Source: Begonia masoniana (Eukaryota > Streptophyta > Magnoliopsida > Cucurbitales > Begoniaceae). From it: a DNA stretch of 64,000 nucleotides. Where the stretch lies: positions 39,681,936-39,745,935 of the forward strand of contig CM039512.1 of NCBI GenBank assembly GCA_022432975.1, read 5' to 3'. Below, piece after piece: positions 1 to 10,646 of the stretch. Below the pieces are notes generated by a model. It was not told the origin of the DNA, did not search any database, and saw only the letters and a list, made by a program, of their open reading frames with translations. Positions within the stretch are counted from its first letter, which is position 1. Every line of letters starts with the position of its first letter. A program made the translations under genes and the position numbers.

Positions 1-500
1 GTTCCTCCTCCTGAAGCCTAAGTTCAGTTGACGAAGAATGATCGCGGGAGTGTGCTAGCGCAGTCGAGGCGTTCATGACCCGTGGGGACAAATGTAGGTA
101 TTTTAGGCTATTTTGGATAGAAACTTGTACAAATAGATCATTATAGGATGTTTGGATCTAAATTAGTGGATAGGTTTATATTTTAAAGTTTTTAAACATT
201 TTGGAAAACTTGATTTGTAAATGTTCGGTATTAGGGAAATGTTCAGTTTTTAAACATATCCACGCGGTTTGTTTTTATGAAAATAGGCTATGTTTTAAAC
301 GTGTTTTGAATCGTTTGTTTTGGGTGATTGGCAAGTGAGAAATCGATGGGGTTGTGAGTGAGTTTGTGTTGGAATGTATGGTTGATGTAGGTGAAATTAT
401 GTGGAAGAGTTGTTAAGTTATGTTTATGGTTGTAGGAGCATGCAGGGTAAATAAAAGAAGGGAAAAGGGGAAAAAGAAAAGGGAAGGGAAATGGGGGTGT

Positions 501-700
501 AGCTCTCTGGAAAAAAATTCCAGAGAGCTTGGCGATAGATCGCCCAGGGGGTGGCGATCGATCGCCTCCCTCTCCTCTGTCGCGCCCAGCGATCGCCTCA
601 CCAGGCGATTGCTAGGCAAAAGGGGTGATCATCAATGGCGATCGATCGCCGGTTTTGGGCGATCGATCGCCCCTCAAGTTTTGGTGTCTGGCAATCGATC
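501..700 (+). repeat. LTR hairpin plus GATCGATC palindrome cluster
   Basis: A perfect 12-bp stem (AGCTCTCTGGAA / TTCCAGAGAGCT, 501-529) is followed by exact palindromes GGCGATCGATCGCC at 553-566 and 637-650 and GGGCGATCGATCGCCC at 658-673, plus several imperfect versions. The same arrangement recurs in the LTRs at 20323-20540 and 62600-62800. Function unknown. Confidence 0.8.
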
Positions 701-941
701 GCCCCTTCATTTCTGCCGTGCTCTGACACTTTTGCCCCTCCAATTGCTGGCCGATATTTTAAATAGTTTTAAATGGTTTTTGTAACACCCGACAACTTCA
801 ACCAGGTGACTCCCTAACTGTATTAACAGTCATGAACATTCAATCTTCACGGTTTAGAGTTTTATACCAAGAATAACTAATTTCATGTGGAATTAAACTA
901 GGTTGGGTGGCAAAGTTGTAATAATGGAGGGTGATGACCAG

Positions 942-948
942 TATATAA
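942..948 (+). promoter_or_regulatory. LTR TATA box
   Basis: TATATAA, 161 bp from the start of the solo LTR at 781. The related LTR at 16872-19016 has TATTTAA at nearly the same offset (149 bp), so this looks like the conserved RNA polymerase II promoter. The short U3 leaves more than 2 kb of R/U5 leader. Confidence 0.65.
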
Positions 949-1480
949 AGAAAAAGAAAATGTTTTAAACCTCATTTAAGCCACTGTAGCCGACACCTTC
1001 CTTTTCGGCGATTTCTTCTCTCCCGAGCTCTTGCTCTCTGCTTTCAGCATACTCTCTTCGACGATTGGTTTTCTCTGCCACTGCTCAACCACTCTGTGCC
1101 CGAGGTATGCAATAGACAACATAGCTATCTGTTAGTTTGTTAACCCTGTTTTCTACTCGGCATTGGAGTTTTGGATTTTCCAATGGCCGACTAATAATAA
1201 GAACATTTGAAATCTGAGAGTGGAAATGCTTTTATCAAATCGATTCTGGACATTTAAAACAACCACCCCTGAGTTATCGATAATCGAATCTGTCTGTTTT
1301 GATTTTGGGATTTCAGACTACATTGAGCATTAAACTAAGAATTCGGGAATGACTCTTAGCTATTAGACCCTGGGATTACTTGTGAGTAGAACTTTTAGGA
1401 TTTTGTTTTAACTACTATAATGTAAATGTTTTAGGTAAAGAAGTCTGAGGAAAAGGAGTTCTCATTGCTAAGGACACCAG

Positions 1481-2094
1481 GTAAGTGAATGTATAGGATT
1501 TTCGGCCAATAGGGCCCTACATCACAAGGATGCTAGATAGTAACTGATATAACGATTAGAGGTTATTATGCTATAGTCTAGTACTTATGTTGACGTTTAG
1601 TCTAATGGTAAGTTTTCATACTGGATGAATGTTCTGTTCTGTAGCCTGAATGAGTTAAGAATTCTCATGTTCATGCATTATCAATGTTTTATGCACATGA
1701 AAATGCTTTAAAAGCATGTTTTCTCATGAACAAGATAAGATGATAAAATCCCTGCAACGTGGTTGAGTGAGGGTTGGGGGCTGTTCGGCGTATGTCACAG
1801 TCCAAAGAAGAACATATGAATACGACCCGCAGTAGGGACCATGATCAAACTCACTGTCGAACACCCTTTACCGGCACAAATCCTCTCTCATTCCACACAA
1901 CTTAATTAATGATTATGAACAATGATTATGAACAATGTTTACGAATGATGACTATGATTCATGATTATGGATGATGATTATGAACAAGAAAAGACTTATG
2001 ACCATGTATTTCTCTGAATTATACATTCATGCATTCATATTATTGTTGCATTCCTTACTAAGCATTAAGCTTATAGTTGAACCTTATGATGTAG
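1481..2094 (+). other. Predicted leader intron inside LTR (614 bp)
   Basis: Donor CCAG|GTAAGT at 1481. Acceptor GATGTAG|GTGA, with AG at 2093-2094. CTTAC branch-like motif at 2054-2058, whose A lies 37 nt before the acceptor. The same three signals at nearly the same spacing recur in the other LTRs of this family although the sequence between them has diverged. Splicing itself is inferred. Confidence 0.55.
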
Positions 2095-2530
2095 GTGAAG
2101 AGTTAATAGGTGAGGATTCCCAATTCCAAGAGAACGTTTAAAGCTGGTTGCTAGAGGATGCTCAGTGTGACAGTGCAAGGCTGGATAGGCGATTAAGCTC
2201 CCTGGTTATGCTCATAGTAAGTCAGAAAAGTTTATGATGAACAGATGACTAAGTAGAACAGAATTTATTATAACAAATGAGATTCGGATTTGAATGGTTT
2301 GTCTTTAGAGTCTGATTACGATTTTAAGGATTATTGAATAGTTTGTTTTACTTAAGCCTTCCGCTATGCATATTTTGAATGAATTTATGATCCTTACTCA
2401 TTGAGGTTTATGGTTACTAAGTAAGATTCGGGTGAGTTATGATATGTTCTATTGGATGAGGTTGTTTGATGATTATGGTGTTTGCTGCCGTGTGATAGAA
2501 GCTGGATAAAGCAATCATCCGGCTGACGCC

Positions 2531-2760
2531 ATCGGCAGATGTATAGTGTTTGAGCCATCGGATGATGGAAGTGCTATTTTGTCGTCTAGCGATCGGCAGA
2601 TGTAGAGAGTTTAAGCCATCGGATGATGGAAGTGCTATTTTGTCGTCTAGCGATCGGCAGATGTAGAGTGTTTAAGCCATCGGATGATAGAAGTGCTATT
2701 TTGTCGTCTAGTGATCGGCAGATGAAGAGCGTTTAAGCTATTGGAAGATGTAAGTATAGT
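2531..2760 (+). repeat. 61-bp tandem subrepeats in solo LTR
   Basis: Four units start at about 2531, 2592, 2653 and 2714, each containing ATCGGCAGATG, CCATCGGATGATGGAAG and TTTTGTCGTCTAG. They resemble the reverse complement of the 60-bp repeats at 10414 and 17230. Degenerate copies of the CCGGATGATGT and GTCGTTTAGTGAC motifs continue to about 3060. Confidence 0.85.
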
Positions 2761-3342
2761 TTGTCGTTTAGTTACCGGATGATGTGAGGGTTTCCTTGTC
2801 GTTTAGTGACTGGGTCATGTTTTAATTATGCACGTGAGGAGCACATGTCCATCGGATGATGTTCCCTTATTTTCACCGGATGATGTAAAAAGTCTCTCTA
2901 CCGGATGATATAAACATGGTTTTGTCGTCTAGTGACCGGTAGATGTGGTTTTATTACTCAATCGGCAAGTGCAGTTTAAGGGTTTAAGTTTCCCTTCACC
3001 AGCCGATACACATTGCACTTCCCGCCGGCAGATGCGTAAAGTATTCCATTGCCGAATGATGTCTAGTGAATTACGTACGACATTTTGAGTTAAGTTATGT
3101 TTCAAAAAAAAATATATTACCGAAAATGAGTAGAATGTGAGTAATAAAAATTAAATAATTAAGAAAGATATGGTTTATGTGATGATCCCTCCGGGGTCGT
3201 TACAGTTTTTATTTAATTGTTTTAAAGTTTTATTAAATGGTTATCAAATTAGATTCGAACGTTTTACAAATTTTGGTTTCCGCTTTAAATTCTGCTTAAA
3301 AATAATACGGAAAAATTGGGTACAGTATAGCGGGACGTTACA

Positions 3343-5242
3343 TATCCATTTCACCTTCAAGGTTTTAACTTAAATTGATGAGAACGACGTGTAATAAAGT
3401 CTCGATAACCTTCATGGACGCGAAATTAAGATTTCTTATTGGGTTTGATGAAGTATAAGAAACTTCATTTCATTCGATTTGTTCCAAAAGAACTTAACGT
3501 AGCAAGCAAATGAGGTTCACTATTACATGACTTGAGGTTAGAACCTAAGTTATCCATTTCACCTTCAAGGTTTTAACTTAAAGTGATGAGAACGACGTGT
3601 ATTGAGTCCCAATAACCTTCATGGACGCGTAATTAAGATTTAGTAACGCGTTTGATGAAGTATATGAAACTTCACTTCATTCGATTTGTTCCAAAAGAAT
3701 TTAACGTATCAAGCAAATGAGGTTCACTGTTACATGACTTGTGGTTAGAACCTAAGTTATCCATTTCACCTTCAAGGTTTTAACTTAAAGTGATCAGAAA
3801 GACGTGTATTGAGGACCCATAAGCCTTCATGGACGCATAATTAAGACTTAGTATTGCGTTTAATGAAGTATAAGAAACTTCACTTCATTCGATTTGTTCC
3901 AAAAGAACTTAACGTATCAAGCCAATGAGGTTCACTGTTACATGACTTTTAGTTAGCACCTATGTTATCCATTTCACCTTCAAGGTTTTAACTTAAAGTG
4001 AGGAGAACGACTTTTATTGAGGACCCACTAACCTTCATGGACGCGTAATAAAAACTTAGTAATGCGTTTGATGAAGTATAAAAAACTTAAATTCATTCGA
4101 TTTGTTCCAAAAGAACTTAACGTATCAAGCAAATGAGGTTCACTGTTAGATGACTTGTGGTTAGAACCTAAGTTATCTATTTCACCTTCAAGGTTTTAAC
4201 TTAAATTGATGAGAACAACGTGTATTGAGGTACCAATAACCTTCATGGACGCGTAATTAAGACTTATTATTGCGTTTGATGAAGTATAAGAAACTTCACT
4301 TCATTCGATTTGTTCCAACAAAACTTAACATATCAAGCAAATGAGGTTCACTGTTACATGACTTGTGGTTAGAACCTAAGTTATCTATTTCACTTTTCAG
4401 GTTTTAACTTAAAGTGATCAAAACGACGTGTATTGAGGTCCCAATAACCTTCATGGACGCATAATTAAGATTTAGTAATGCATTTTATAAAGTATGATTT
4501 GTTGCAAAAGAACTTAACGTATCAAGCAAATGAGATTCACTGTTACATGACTTGTGGTTAGAACCTAAGTCATCCATTTCACCTTCAAGGTTTTAACTTA
4601 AAATGATCAGAACAACGTGTATTGAGGACCAATAGCCTTCATGGACGCGTAATTAATACTTAGCAATGCGTTTGATAAAGTATAAGAAACTTCACTTCAT
4701 TCGATTTGTTCCAAAAGAACTTAACGCATCAAGCAAATGAGGTTCACTATTGCATGACTTGTGGTTAGAACCTAAGTTATTCATTTCACCTTCAAGGTTT
4801 TAACTTAAAGAGATGAGAACGACGTGTATTAAGGTCCCAATGACCTTCATGGAAGCATAATTAAGACTTAGTATTGTGTTTGATGAAGTATAAGAAACTT
4901 CACTTAATTTGATTTGTTCCAAAAGAACTTAACGTATGATGCAAATGTGGTTCACTGTTACACGACTTGTGGTTAGAACCTAAGTTATCCATTTGACCTT
5001 CAAGGTTTTAACTTAAAGTGTGGAGAACGACGTGTATTGAGGACCCACTAACCTTCATGGACGCGTAATTAAGACTTAGTAATGCGTTTGATGAAGTATA
5101 AGAAACTTAACTTCATTCGATTTGCTCCAAAAGAACTTAATGTATCAAGCAAATGAGGTTCACTGTTATATGACTTGTGATTAGAACCTAAGTTATCCAT
5201 TTCACTTTCAAGGTTTTAACTTAAATTGATGAGAACGACGTG
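3343..5242 (+). repeat. 208-bp satellite array, block 1
   Basis: About nine tandem monomers of a satellite with a period of about 208 bp. Conserved landmarks per monomer are CATTTCACCTTCAAGG, AACGACGTGTATTGAGG, CTTCATGGACGCGTAATTAA, TTCATTCGATTTGTTCC and CAAGCAAATGAGGTTCAC. Divergence between neighbours is visible, with substitutions and a few short deletions such as near 4490. The block ends at the left TSD (ACGTG) of the composite insertion at 5243. Confidence 0.95.
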
Positions 5243-5792
5243 TGTAACGACCCTTTTTTCCCAGCAAGATATTGTCCGCTCTGGGATTGGGCCGCAGCCC
5301 AATATCCTCCCCTCACGGCTTTGTTTGACGAGAACTTCCTGGAAGGTCACCCAACCTGAAATTGCTCTTGCCGATGCACTTTTAACTTCGGAGTTCTTAT
5401 GGGATCCATTGCCAATTGTGCTCCAAAATGCGTCTTACTATATTGGGAGGGTCTCTTTACATATGTTTCATTTCCACATATTTTTTTAAGCGATGTGGGA
5501 TTGTGACGACCCCCTTTTTTACGACCCGAGATTCGCTTATACTCGAGTCCGAGATTCGCCTACACTCGGCTTAGGTCCCGAGGTTTGCCCCGCAACCCGA
5601 AGTTTGCCCCGCAGTCGTACTCATACGTGCACATTTGGGTCATCACAATCACCCCCCCTCAGGGGCTCAACGTCCTCGTTGGCCACATTTCCGGTTGGGT
5701 ACAGGCTTTGATACAATTTGTAACGACCCCTTTTTCCCAGCAAGATATTGTCCACTCTGGGGATTGGGTCGCAGCCCAATATCCTCCCCTCT
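5243..5792 (-). mobile_element. Cassandra-type TRIM, one full and one truncated LTR
   Basis: Left LTR 5243-5647 (405 bp; TGTAACGACCC...GGGTCATCACA) is followed by a 71-bp internal domain (5648-5718) and the first about 74 bp of a second LTR (5719-5792), which stops abruptly. Read on the minus strand, the internal domain starts with a primer-site-like TTGTATCAAAGCC, similar to the initiator-tRNA-Met PBS, and ends with a purine tract GAGGGGGGGTGAT next to the left LTR. The minute internal region with no coding capacity and the 5S-rRNA-like stretch in the LTR are the hallmarks of Cassandra. Both the plus-end LTR truncation and the following unassigned DNA are unexplained. Confidence 0.8.
5329..5407 (-). 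other. 5S-rRNA-derived segment in Cassandra LTR
   Basis: The minus strand reads GGATCCCATAAGAACTCCGA, then AAGTTAAAAGTGC and GGTTGGGTGACCTTC, close to the 3' two-thirds of plant 5S rRNA and including the A-box and C-box (GGTTGGGTGACC) regions of the internal Pol III promoter. It is part of a retrotransposon LTR, not a 5S gene: the 5' third of 5S is unrecognisable and the unit is embedded in LTR sequence. Confidence 0.8.
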
Positions 5793-6081
5793 ATTTTAAC
5801 TCCGACTTCCCTAACTGAGTTCACTTAGTTTCTAACTTTCTTAATCATGTGTCTATCAAATACGTACCTAACCACTTCAAGCTCTCAAAGCCTTCTTAAA
5901 TTTCTTACTCCAACGCTAAATCTCAACTACACTACAACCTTATCTACCTATTGGGTATAACAATTTCTACATATATATATCGGAGCTGTAACTAAACTCG
6001 GGTATAAGTTTGTTGGCCTTTACCTCAGTCACTACCACAACCATCCGAGTCTACATTTCTCTAGTAATGATCCTGTATAAC
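5793..6081. other. Unassigned AT-rich DNA, left of solo LTR
   Basis: No ORF, repeat or terminus recognised. It begins where the second Cassandra LTR breaks off. It should be continuous with 7512 onward, because the solo LTR between has a clean ATAAC duplication. Confidence 0.4.
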
Positions 6082-7506
6082 TGTTAGTGTTTTTACACAC
6101 TTACACGCAAGTGCACGTGTCGCTAACGAAGTAATAGAGTAAGTAAAGTATCGATCCCACGAGGATATTGTTAATCGAATTAATAGCTATAAAAATCTTA
6201 TAAAAAAAATATTAAGATGATGTATAATAATTATAATTTAAATATGAATAACGATGCAATAAAAGAAAGCAAAATAAACGAGGTAAAATTCAATGAATAG
6301 AAGCCTTGGCTAGGATCGATTTCTTTGTTACGATGATTTTACTACTGATGCTGTGGTAATGCTCTGCAGCTTTATCTAAAAAAAACAGCAAGAATAAAAT
6401 TGATTTCTAGGATTCTTTCGAATTGCCTAGGTAAATTCAAATTAGAATTTCTTTCTACCTGGAAAGAATGTGACTAAAATTGAATTTCCGATATGTGCTA
6501 TTTTTATCGCCAATCAAATTAATGTTAACTACGTTGTAACAATTTAATTCAATTAATTATTCGTGCATCTAAAATTTATATCTATCTATCGATACAATAT
6601 AAACATGAATCGTCAACCTATCTATCGATATGATATGACTTAGCAAGAAATTTCACAAATAATTTGTTCAATAAATAATTCCAGAAACAAAACCAAGATC
6701 GTAGCAAAATATCGCAACAAATACTATCGTCCTAACCAAGATTAAAGAGTTTAGATACTAGACATAATTAAATTAAAACTAAAAAAAATTGTTCATAGAA
6801 AAATAATGCAATAAAGATAAGAGAAAGAGGAGAAAATTCAAGACTCGGCGTCGGTGGTCTTCTTCAGATCCAGAGCTTCTTCAGAATTCTCTCAAGGAGC
6901 TTTTCCAGAATACTCCTCCGTTAGAGCTCTCCAAAATCCAATCCTTACCAAAAAAATATGCAATCCTCTCTTTCTCTCTCCAATTTCAATTATGTTTAAT
7001 TGTTTCCCACCTTTTTAGCTTTCTTCCAGGAAATTGCTTTTTTCTCTCTCATTGGTTTCTCTTTCCACGTGTTTCCATCCTTCCAATTCTTCTTCTTCCA
7101 ATTTGCTTTTCCCTCATTTTTGTCCTTTTCTATACGCCATGTTTCATCTTCTTTTCTCCACAAAATCTTCAACCTATTTGATTTTCCTTAATTGTAGTCT
7201 CCTTTCTCTCTTTCCAAATTATTCTTCCTTGATTTTTGCCTTCACAAATCTTCAGCATTTGAATTTGAATTTCCCACTATAAAAATAGCATTCAATTGTG
7301 AAAATATAAAATTCAAAATAAAGAGAAAAATCTACTTTTAATAGGAAATTTGCATTAAATATATTAAATTCAATCAAAGCACCAATGCTGCAGCATTACA
7401 TAGCAATTATATTAAATTCATTTCAATTTATTATTGCAATCACTCAATTCATATAAGTTTTCTTATGTGAAATTTTCATAAAATAACTCTAAAATAAGAG
7501 TTATCA
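6082..7506. mobile_element. Solo LTR, unclassified LTR retrotransposon
   Basis: A 1,425-bp unit TGTTAGTG...GAGTTATCA flanked by ATAAC at 6077-6081 and 7507-7511, a 5-bp target duplication. It is AT-rich, with a pyrimidine-rich stretch at 6970-7260 that produces only spurious ORFs. The GTATCGATCCCACGAGGAT motif near 6150 resembles a segment common near one end of plant LTRs, which may mean minus orientation. The family is not identified. Confidence 0.82.
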
Positions 7507-8229
7507 ATAACTTCTTCGTCAATAGTATCCAAATTGTACCCTTCCTTAGACACTTCACGTGTCTTAACAACGATTCCTATGTGTGTTTATCAACTAGAAT
7601 TCCATTCTCTATGTTTCACAAGGTATCCCCTTAGTGATATCTTACGTCACATTCTTCCTCGGGTAACTCACCGACTTCAATCCCTGTTTCGATGAGGTTC
7701 CTATAACTTAACTCTTTCCTTTCCAACTATACCCCGAAAATATACATTCAAGGCCTCAACAGGTTTAACTGAAAGCTTAAGTTGCTTAAGTTGCTACCAT
7801 CGATGCGCTCTAAACCACACACTTTAACCTTAGGTCATTTAGGTATTTATCGGTCTCGACTTGTTAAATACGAGTAGAACCCCTTGGAAATTTCCAACTA
7901 AGCCACACTTCTAAATCGACTTGTTAAATCGCAAATCTTTACAATTCGCATAACATTAAATACCGGTCTAACTTCAATCCCTATTAACCTTGGGCACAAT
8001 CCAATCCCCAAGTTTCGCCATTGATTTACTCCACTTGGCTCTCGTGCAACAACTCATCCAACGACCTTCTTGTTCGCAAACTTGTTGTAAGTGAGTTTAT
8101 GCTCTTAATCCGATTCTCCCCAAGTCTCAAAGTCTTACTATGCTATATTCCAAGGAAGTCAGAAACATCTCCATGCTAGGGTTTATCCTTCTATTTCCTT
8201 GAACACTGAGGCTCCTACTTTCTTTCCAA
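7507..8229. other. Unassigned DNA, right of solo LTR
   Basis: Continuation of 5793-6081 after removing the solo LTR and one copy of ATAAC. The local motif GACTTGTTAAAT occurs twice (7858 and 7919). No open frame or known domain is seen on either strand. It lies just upstream of a gypsy pol remnant and may be decayed internal sequence of that element. Confidence 0.35.
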
Positions 8230-8608
8230 ATGTCAGTCTCATGTTGGTGGTTCTTGGCGCAGTGGAAGCGTGGTGGGCCCATAACCCACAGGTCTAAGGA
8301 TCGGGAAGATGGCGTATCGACTACAGCTTCTGGCTTCAATGGAAGGCATTCACGACGTGTTCCACGTGTCTATGCTTCAGAAATGTTTGCGCGATCTATC
8401 ACATATTGTGGAGGCGAGAGACATCGAAGTACAGCCTACCTTGACTTATGTGGAGAAGCCTGTGCGTATTTTTGAGTCTTATATCAAAGTATTGCGCAAC
8501 AAAGAGATTCCGCTAGTTAAAGTCCTGTGGCGGAACCACGAGGTGGAAGAGGCAACTTGGGAGCGACAGCAGGATATGATGGCTAAGTATCCTGAATTGT
8601 TTGTATAA
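8230..8608 (+). pseudogene. Gypsy pol remnant: integrase C-terminus and chromodomain tail
   Basis: The frame from about 8300 to 8608 encodes the end of a Tekay/Del-type integrase. After IGKMAYRLQL it has [14 protein letters not shown], and a chromodomain-like tail runs from KVLRNKEIPLVKVLW through [12 protein letters not shown] to PELFV and a stop. This matches residues about 200-303 of the related protein at 12236-13147. Upstream of 8300 the frame is broken: a TAA lies in the GPF-like region and nothing earlier in pol is recognisable. A PPT and 3' LTR follow within 41 bp, so this is the 3' end of the element that owns the LTR at 8649. Confidence 0.8.
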
Positions 8609-8635
8609 TCAAATTTTGAGGACAAAATTTTAAAT

Positions 8636-8648
8636 AAGGTGGATGGAT
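8636..8648 (+). other. Polypurine tract of plus-strand gypsy element
   Basis: AAGGTGGATGGAT lies directly before the LTR start TGTAATACC, downstream of the conserved GAGGACAAAATTTT. The minus-strand element at 60686 has the same arrangement. Confidence 0.75.
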
Positions 8649-10359
8649 TGTAATACCTAGCTGTACGGAAATTAATATTTTAATATATGATGGCATTTTT
8701 GTAAATATGTCAAATCAAGTCCATTTCGCGAACAGAAAGCATTATTACGATCCTAATAATTGATATAGATTTTAGGAAAATTCTGGGAATTTTTGGAGTC
8801 GTAACATTAATTTTACGAGAATTATGTTTCTCGTAATATAAAGGATATTTTGGTAAAATAGTAAACGAGATCCGATTGCGAATGGACAGTTGTGATAAAT
8901 CCCAAATAATAAGTTGGACTTATTGGTGAAATAAAAAAATTTGGAGAAACCGAATCGTTAGTTAATTAACGAAACGAAGGACGAAACAAATAGAAAATCA
9001 AAGGAAGGGCAAAATGGTAATTTACCAAGTAAAATTTTATTAAAAACTATAACTCTTCTTCTTCTTCTTCTTCTTCTTCTTCTTCTTCTTCTTCTTCTTC
9101 TTCTTCTTCTTCTTCTTCTTCTTCTTCTTCTTCTTCTTCTTCTTCTTCTTCTTCTTCTTCTTCTTCTTCTTCTTCTTCTTCTTCTTCTTCTTCTTCTTCT
9201 TCTTCTTCTTCTTCTTCTTCTTCTTCTTCTTCTTCTTCTTCTTCTTCTTCTTCTTCTTCTTCTTCTTCTTCTTCTTCTTCTTCTTCTTCTTCTTCTTCTT
9301 CTTCTTCTTCTTCTTCTTCTTCTTCTTCTTCTTCTTCTTCTTCTTCTTCTTCTTCTTCTTCTTCTTCTTCTTCTTCTTCTTCTTCTTCTTCTTCTTCTTC
9401 TTCTTCTTCTTCTTCTTCTTCTTCTTCTTCTTCTTCTTCTTCTTCTTCTTCTTCTTCTTCTTCTTCTTCTTCTTCTTCTTCTTCTTCTTCTTCTTCTTCT
9501 TCTTCTTCTTCTTCTTCTTCTTCTTCTTCTTCTTCTTCTTCTTCTTCTTCTTCTTCTTCTTCTTCTTCTTCTTCTTCTTCTTCTTCTTCTTCTTCTTCTT
9601 CTTCTTCTTCTTCTTCTTCTTCTTCTTCTTCTTCTTCTTCTTCTTCTTCTTCTTCTTCTTCTTCTTCTTCTTCTTCTTCTTCTTCTTCTTCTTCTTCTTC
9701 TTCTTCTTCTTCTTCTTCTTCTTCTTCTTCTTCTTCTTCTTCTTCTTCTTCTTCTTCTTCTTCTTCTTCTTCTTCTTCTTCTTCTTCTTCTTCTTCTTCT
9801 TCTTCTTCTTCTTCTTCTTCTTCTTCTTCTTCTTCTTCTTCTTCTTCTTCTTCTTCTTCTTCTTCTTCTTCTTCTTCTTCTTCTTCTTCTTCTTCTTCTT
9901 CTTCTTCTTCTTCTTCTTCTTCTTCTTCTTCTTCTTCTTCTTCTTCTTCTTCTTCTTCTTCTTCTTCTTCTTCTTCTTCTTCTTCTTCTTCTTCTTCTTC
10001 TTCTTCTTCTTCTTCTTCTTCTTCTTCTTCTTCTTCTTCTTCTTCTTCTTCTTCTTCTTTTCTTCTTCTTCTCCATGCAATTTCCCTCTCTCTCCCTGCG
10101 ACTTCTCCCTCCTTCGGCGATTCACGGCGATTCTCCATTTCCGACGATCGAGCTCTCCGATCGTCTCGATCCTTCACGTTTCTTCCTCCTCTCACAATCG
10201 TAGGTACGATTCAAGGTTTTATGAAAGTTTATTTCAGTTTTTACGAAGTTTAAACGATTAGGGTTCGTTTAGGGTTTCGTTAAAAAATGCGATTTATGGA
10301 TATAAATGACGTATTGAACGTTATTGGACGAAGTCAAATTGATTTGGTGAGAAATTATA
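8649..10359 (+). mobile_element. Gypsy 3' LTR, left half (before nested element)
   Basis: The LTR starts TGTAATACC just after a purine tract. It aligns closely with the reverse complement of 60290-60686: shared AAATGTCAAATCAAG, CGTAATATAAAGGATATT and GGAGAAACCGAATCGTT. At 9055 it enters the (CTT)n array, then continues with leader sequence to the TTATA target of the nested element at 10360. It resumes at 19017. Without the nested element and counting one TTATA copy, this LTR is about 3.5 kb, of which about 1 kb is microsatellite. Confidence 0.85.
9055..10072 (+). repeat. (CTT)n microsatellite, 335 uninterrupted units
   Basis: Pure CTT from 9055 to 10059 (1,005 bp), then one extra T and about 11 more bases of CTT. 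The minus strand is (GAA)n. It lies in the LTR where related copies have only a short TTCTTCTTCTCC (compare the reverse complement of 60260-60290). This is just downstream of the AT-rich promoter-like stretch, so it would be transcribed as leader. The long poly-Glu, poly-Lys and poly-Arg frames on the minus strand are products of the repeat, not genes. Confidence 0.98.
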
Positions 10360-10413
10360 TGTAACGCCCCGAGTTTTCTGAACCCGGTTCGCTACATAAA
10401 GCTTGATCATGAC

Positions 10414-10646
10414 AAAACATAAAATTTAGTCATCCGGCCAGTCTAACAGGGACATCCACCGCTCACTAAACAACAAAATATAAATTTAGTCATCCGGTCA
10501 GTCTAACAGGGACATCCACCGGTCACTAAACGACAAAATATAAATTTAGTCATCCGGTCAGTCTAACAGGGACATCCACCGGTCACTAAACGACAAAATA
10601 TAAATTTAGTCATCCGGCCAGTCTAACAGGGACATTCACCGGTCAC
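10414..10646 (-). repeat. 60-bp tandem subrepeats, 3' LTR
   Basis: About four units of 60-61 bp, each with TTTAGTCATCCGG, CAGTCTAACAGGGACAT and CACCGGTCACTAAACGAC. The same array is at 17230-17462 in the other LTR, and relatives occur on the plus strand at 2531-2760. Confidence 0.92.

Larger units (their letters stand above)
781..3204 (+). mobile_element. Solo LTR (Ty3/gypsy, element-A-like family)
   Basis: A 2,424-bp unit that starts TGTAACACCC and ends GGGGTCGTTACA, flanked on both sides by GTTTT (776-780 and 3205-3209), the 5-bp target duplication expected of LTR integration. The host LTR reads continuously across the insertion when compared with 20600-20690. There is no internal coding region, so it is a solo LTR left by LTR-LTR recombination. 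It shares the TATA position, donor/branch/acceptor set and a roughly 60-bp subrepeat with the LTRs of the element at 10360-19016, which lie on the opposite strand. Confidence 0.92.
1..3342 (+). mobile_element. Ty3/gypsy LTR, 3' portion, split by a solo LTR
   Basis: The right part of a long plus-strand LTR. It begins off the window and ends at GGGACGTTACA just before satellite sequence at 3343. Bases 1-780 and 3205-3342 form one LTR: they align by eye with 19880-20799 (shared GATCGCGGGAG, GCGCAGTCGAGGCG and GACCCGTGGG blocks, the GATCGATC palindromes, and the final GGGTACAGT block). The 781-3204 stretch is a later insertion. The window starts about 45 bases after where the homologous LTR has its predicted splice acceptor. 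Whether this is a solo LTR or the 3' LTR of a longer element cannot be decided from here. Confidence 0.8.

Noticed and set aside
50..785. ORF of 121 codons at 420-785 on the plus strand
   Set aside because: Lies in LTR sequence with palindromes; not conserved as a frame in the related LTRs.
8958..10195. Long minus-strand ORFs of poly-Glu, poly-Arg and poly-Lys
   Set aside because: All three frames are the (CTT)n repeat read on the minus strand. No start context, domain or conservation supports a protein.
10255..10282. Telomere-like TTTAGGG and TTAGGG motifs
   Set aside because: Isolated single motifs in LTR sequence, no tandem run.
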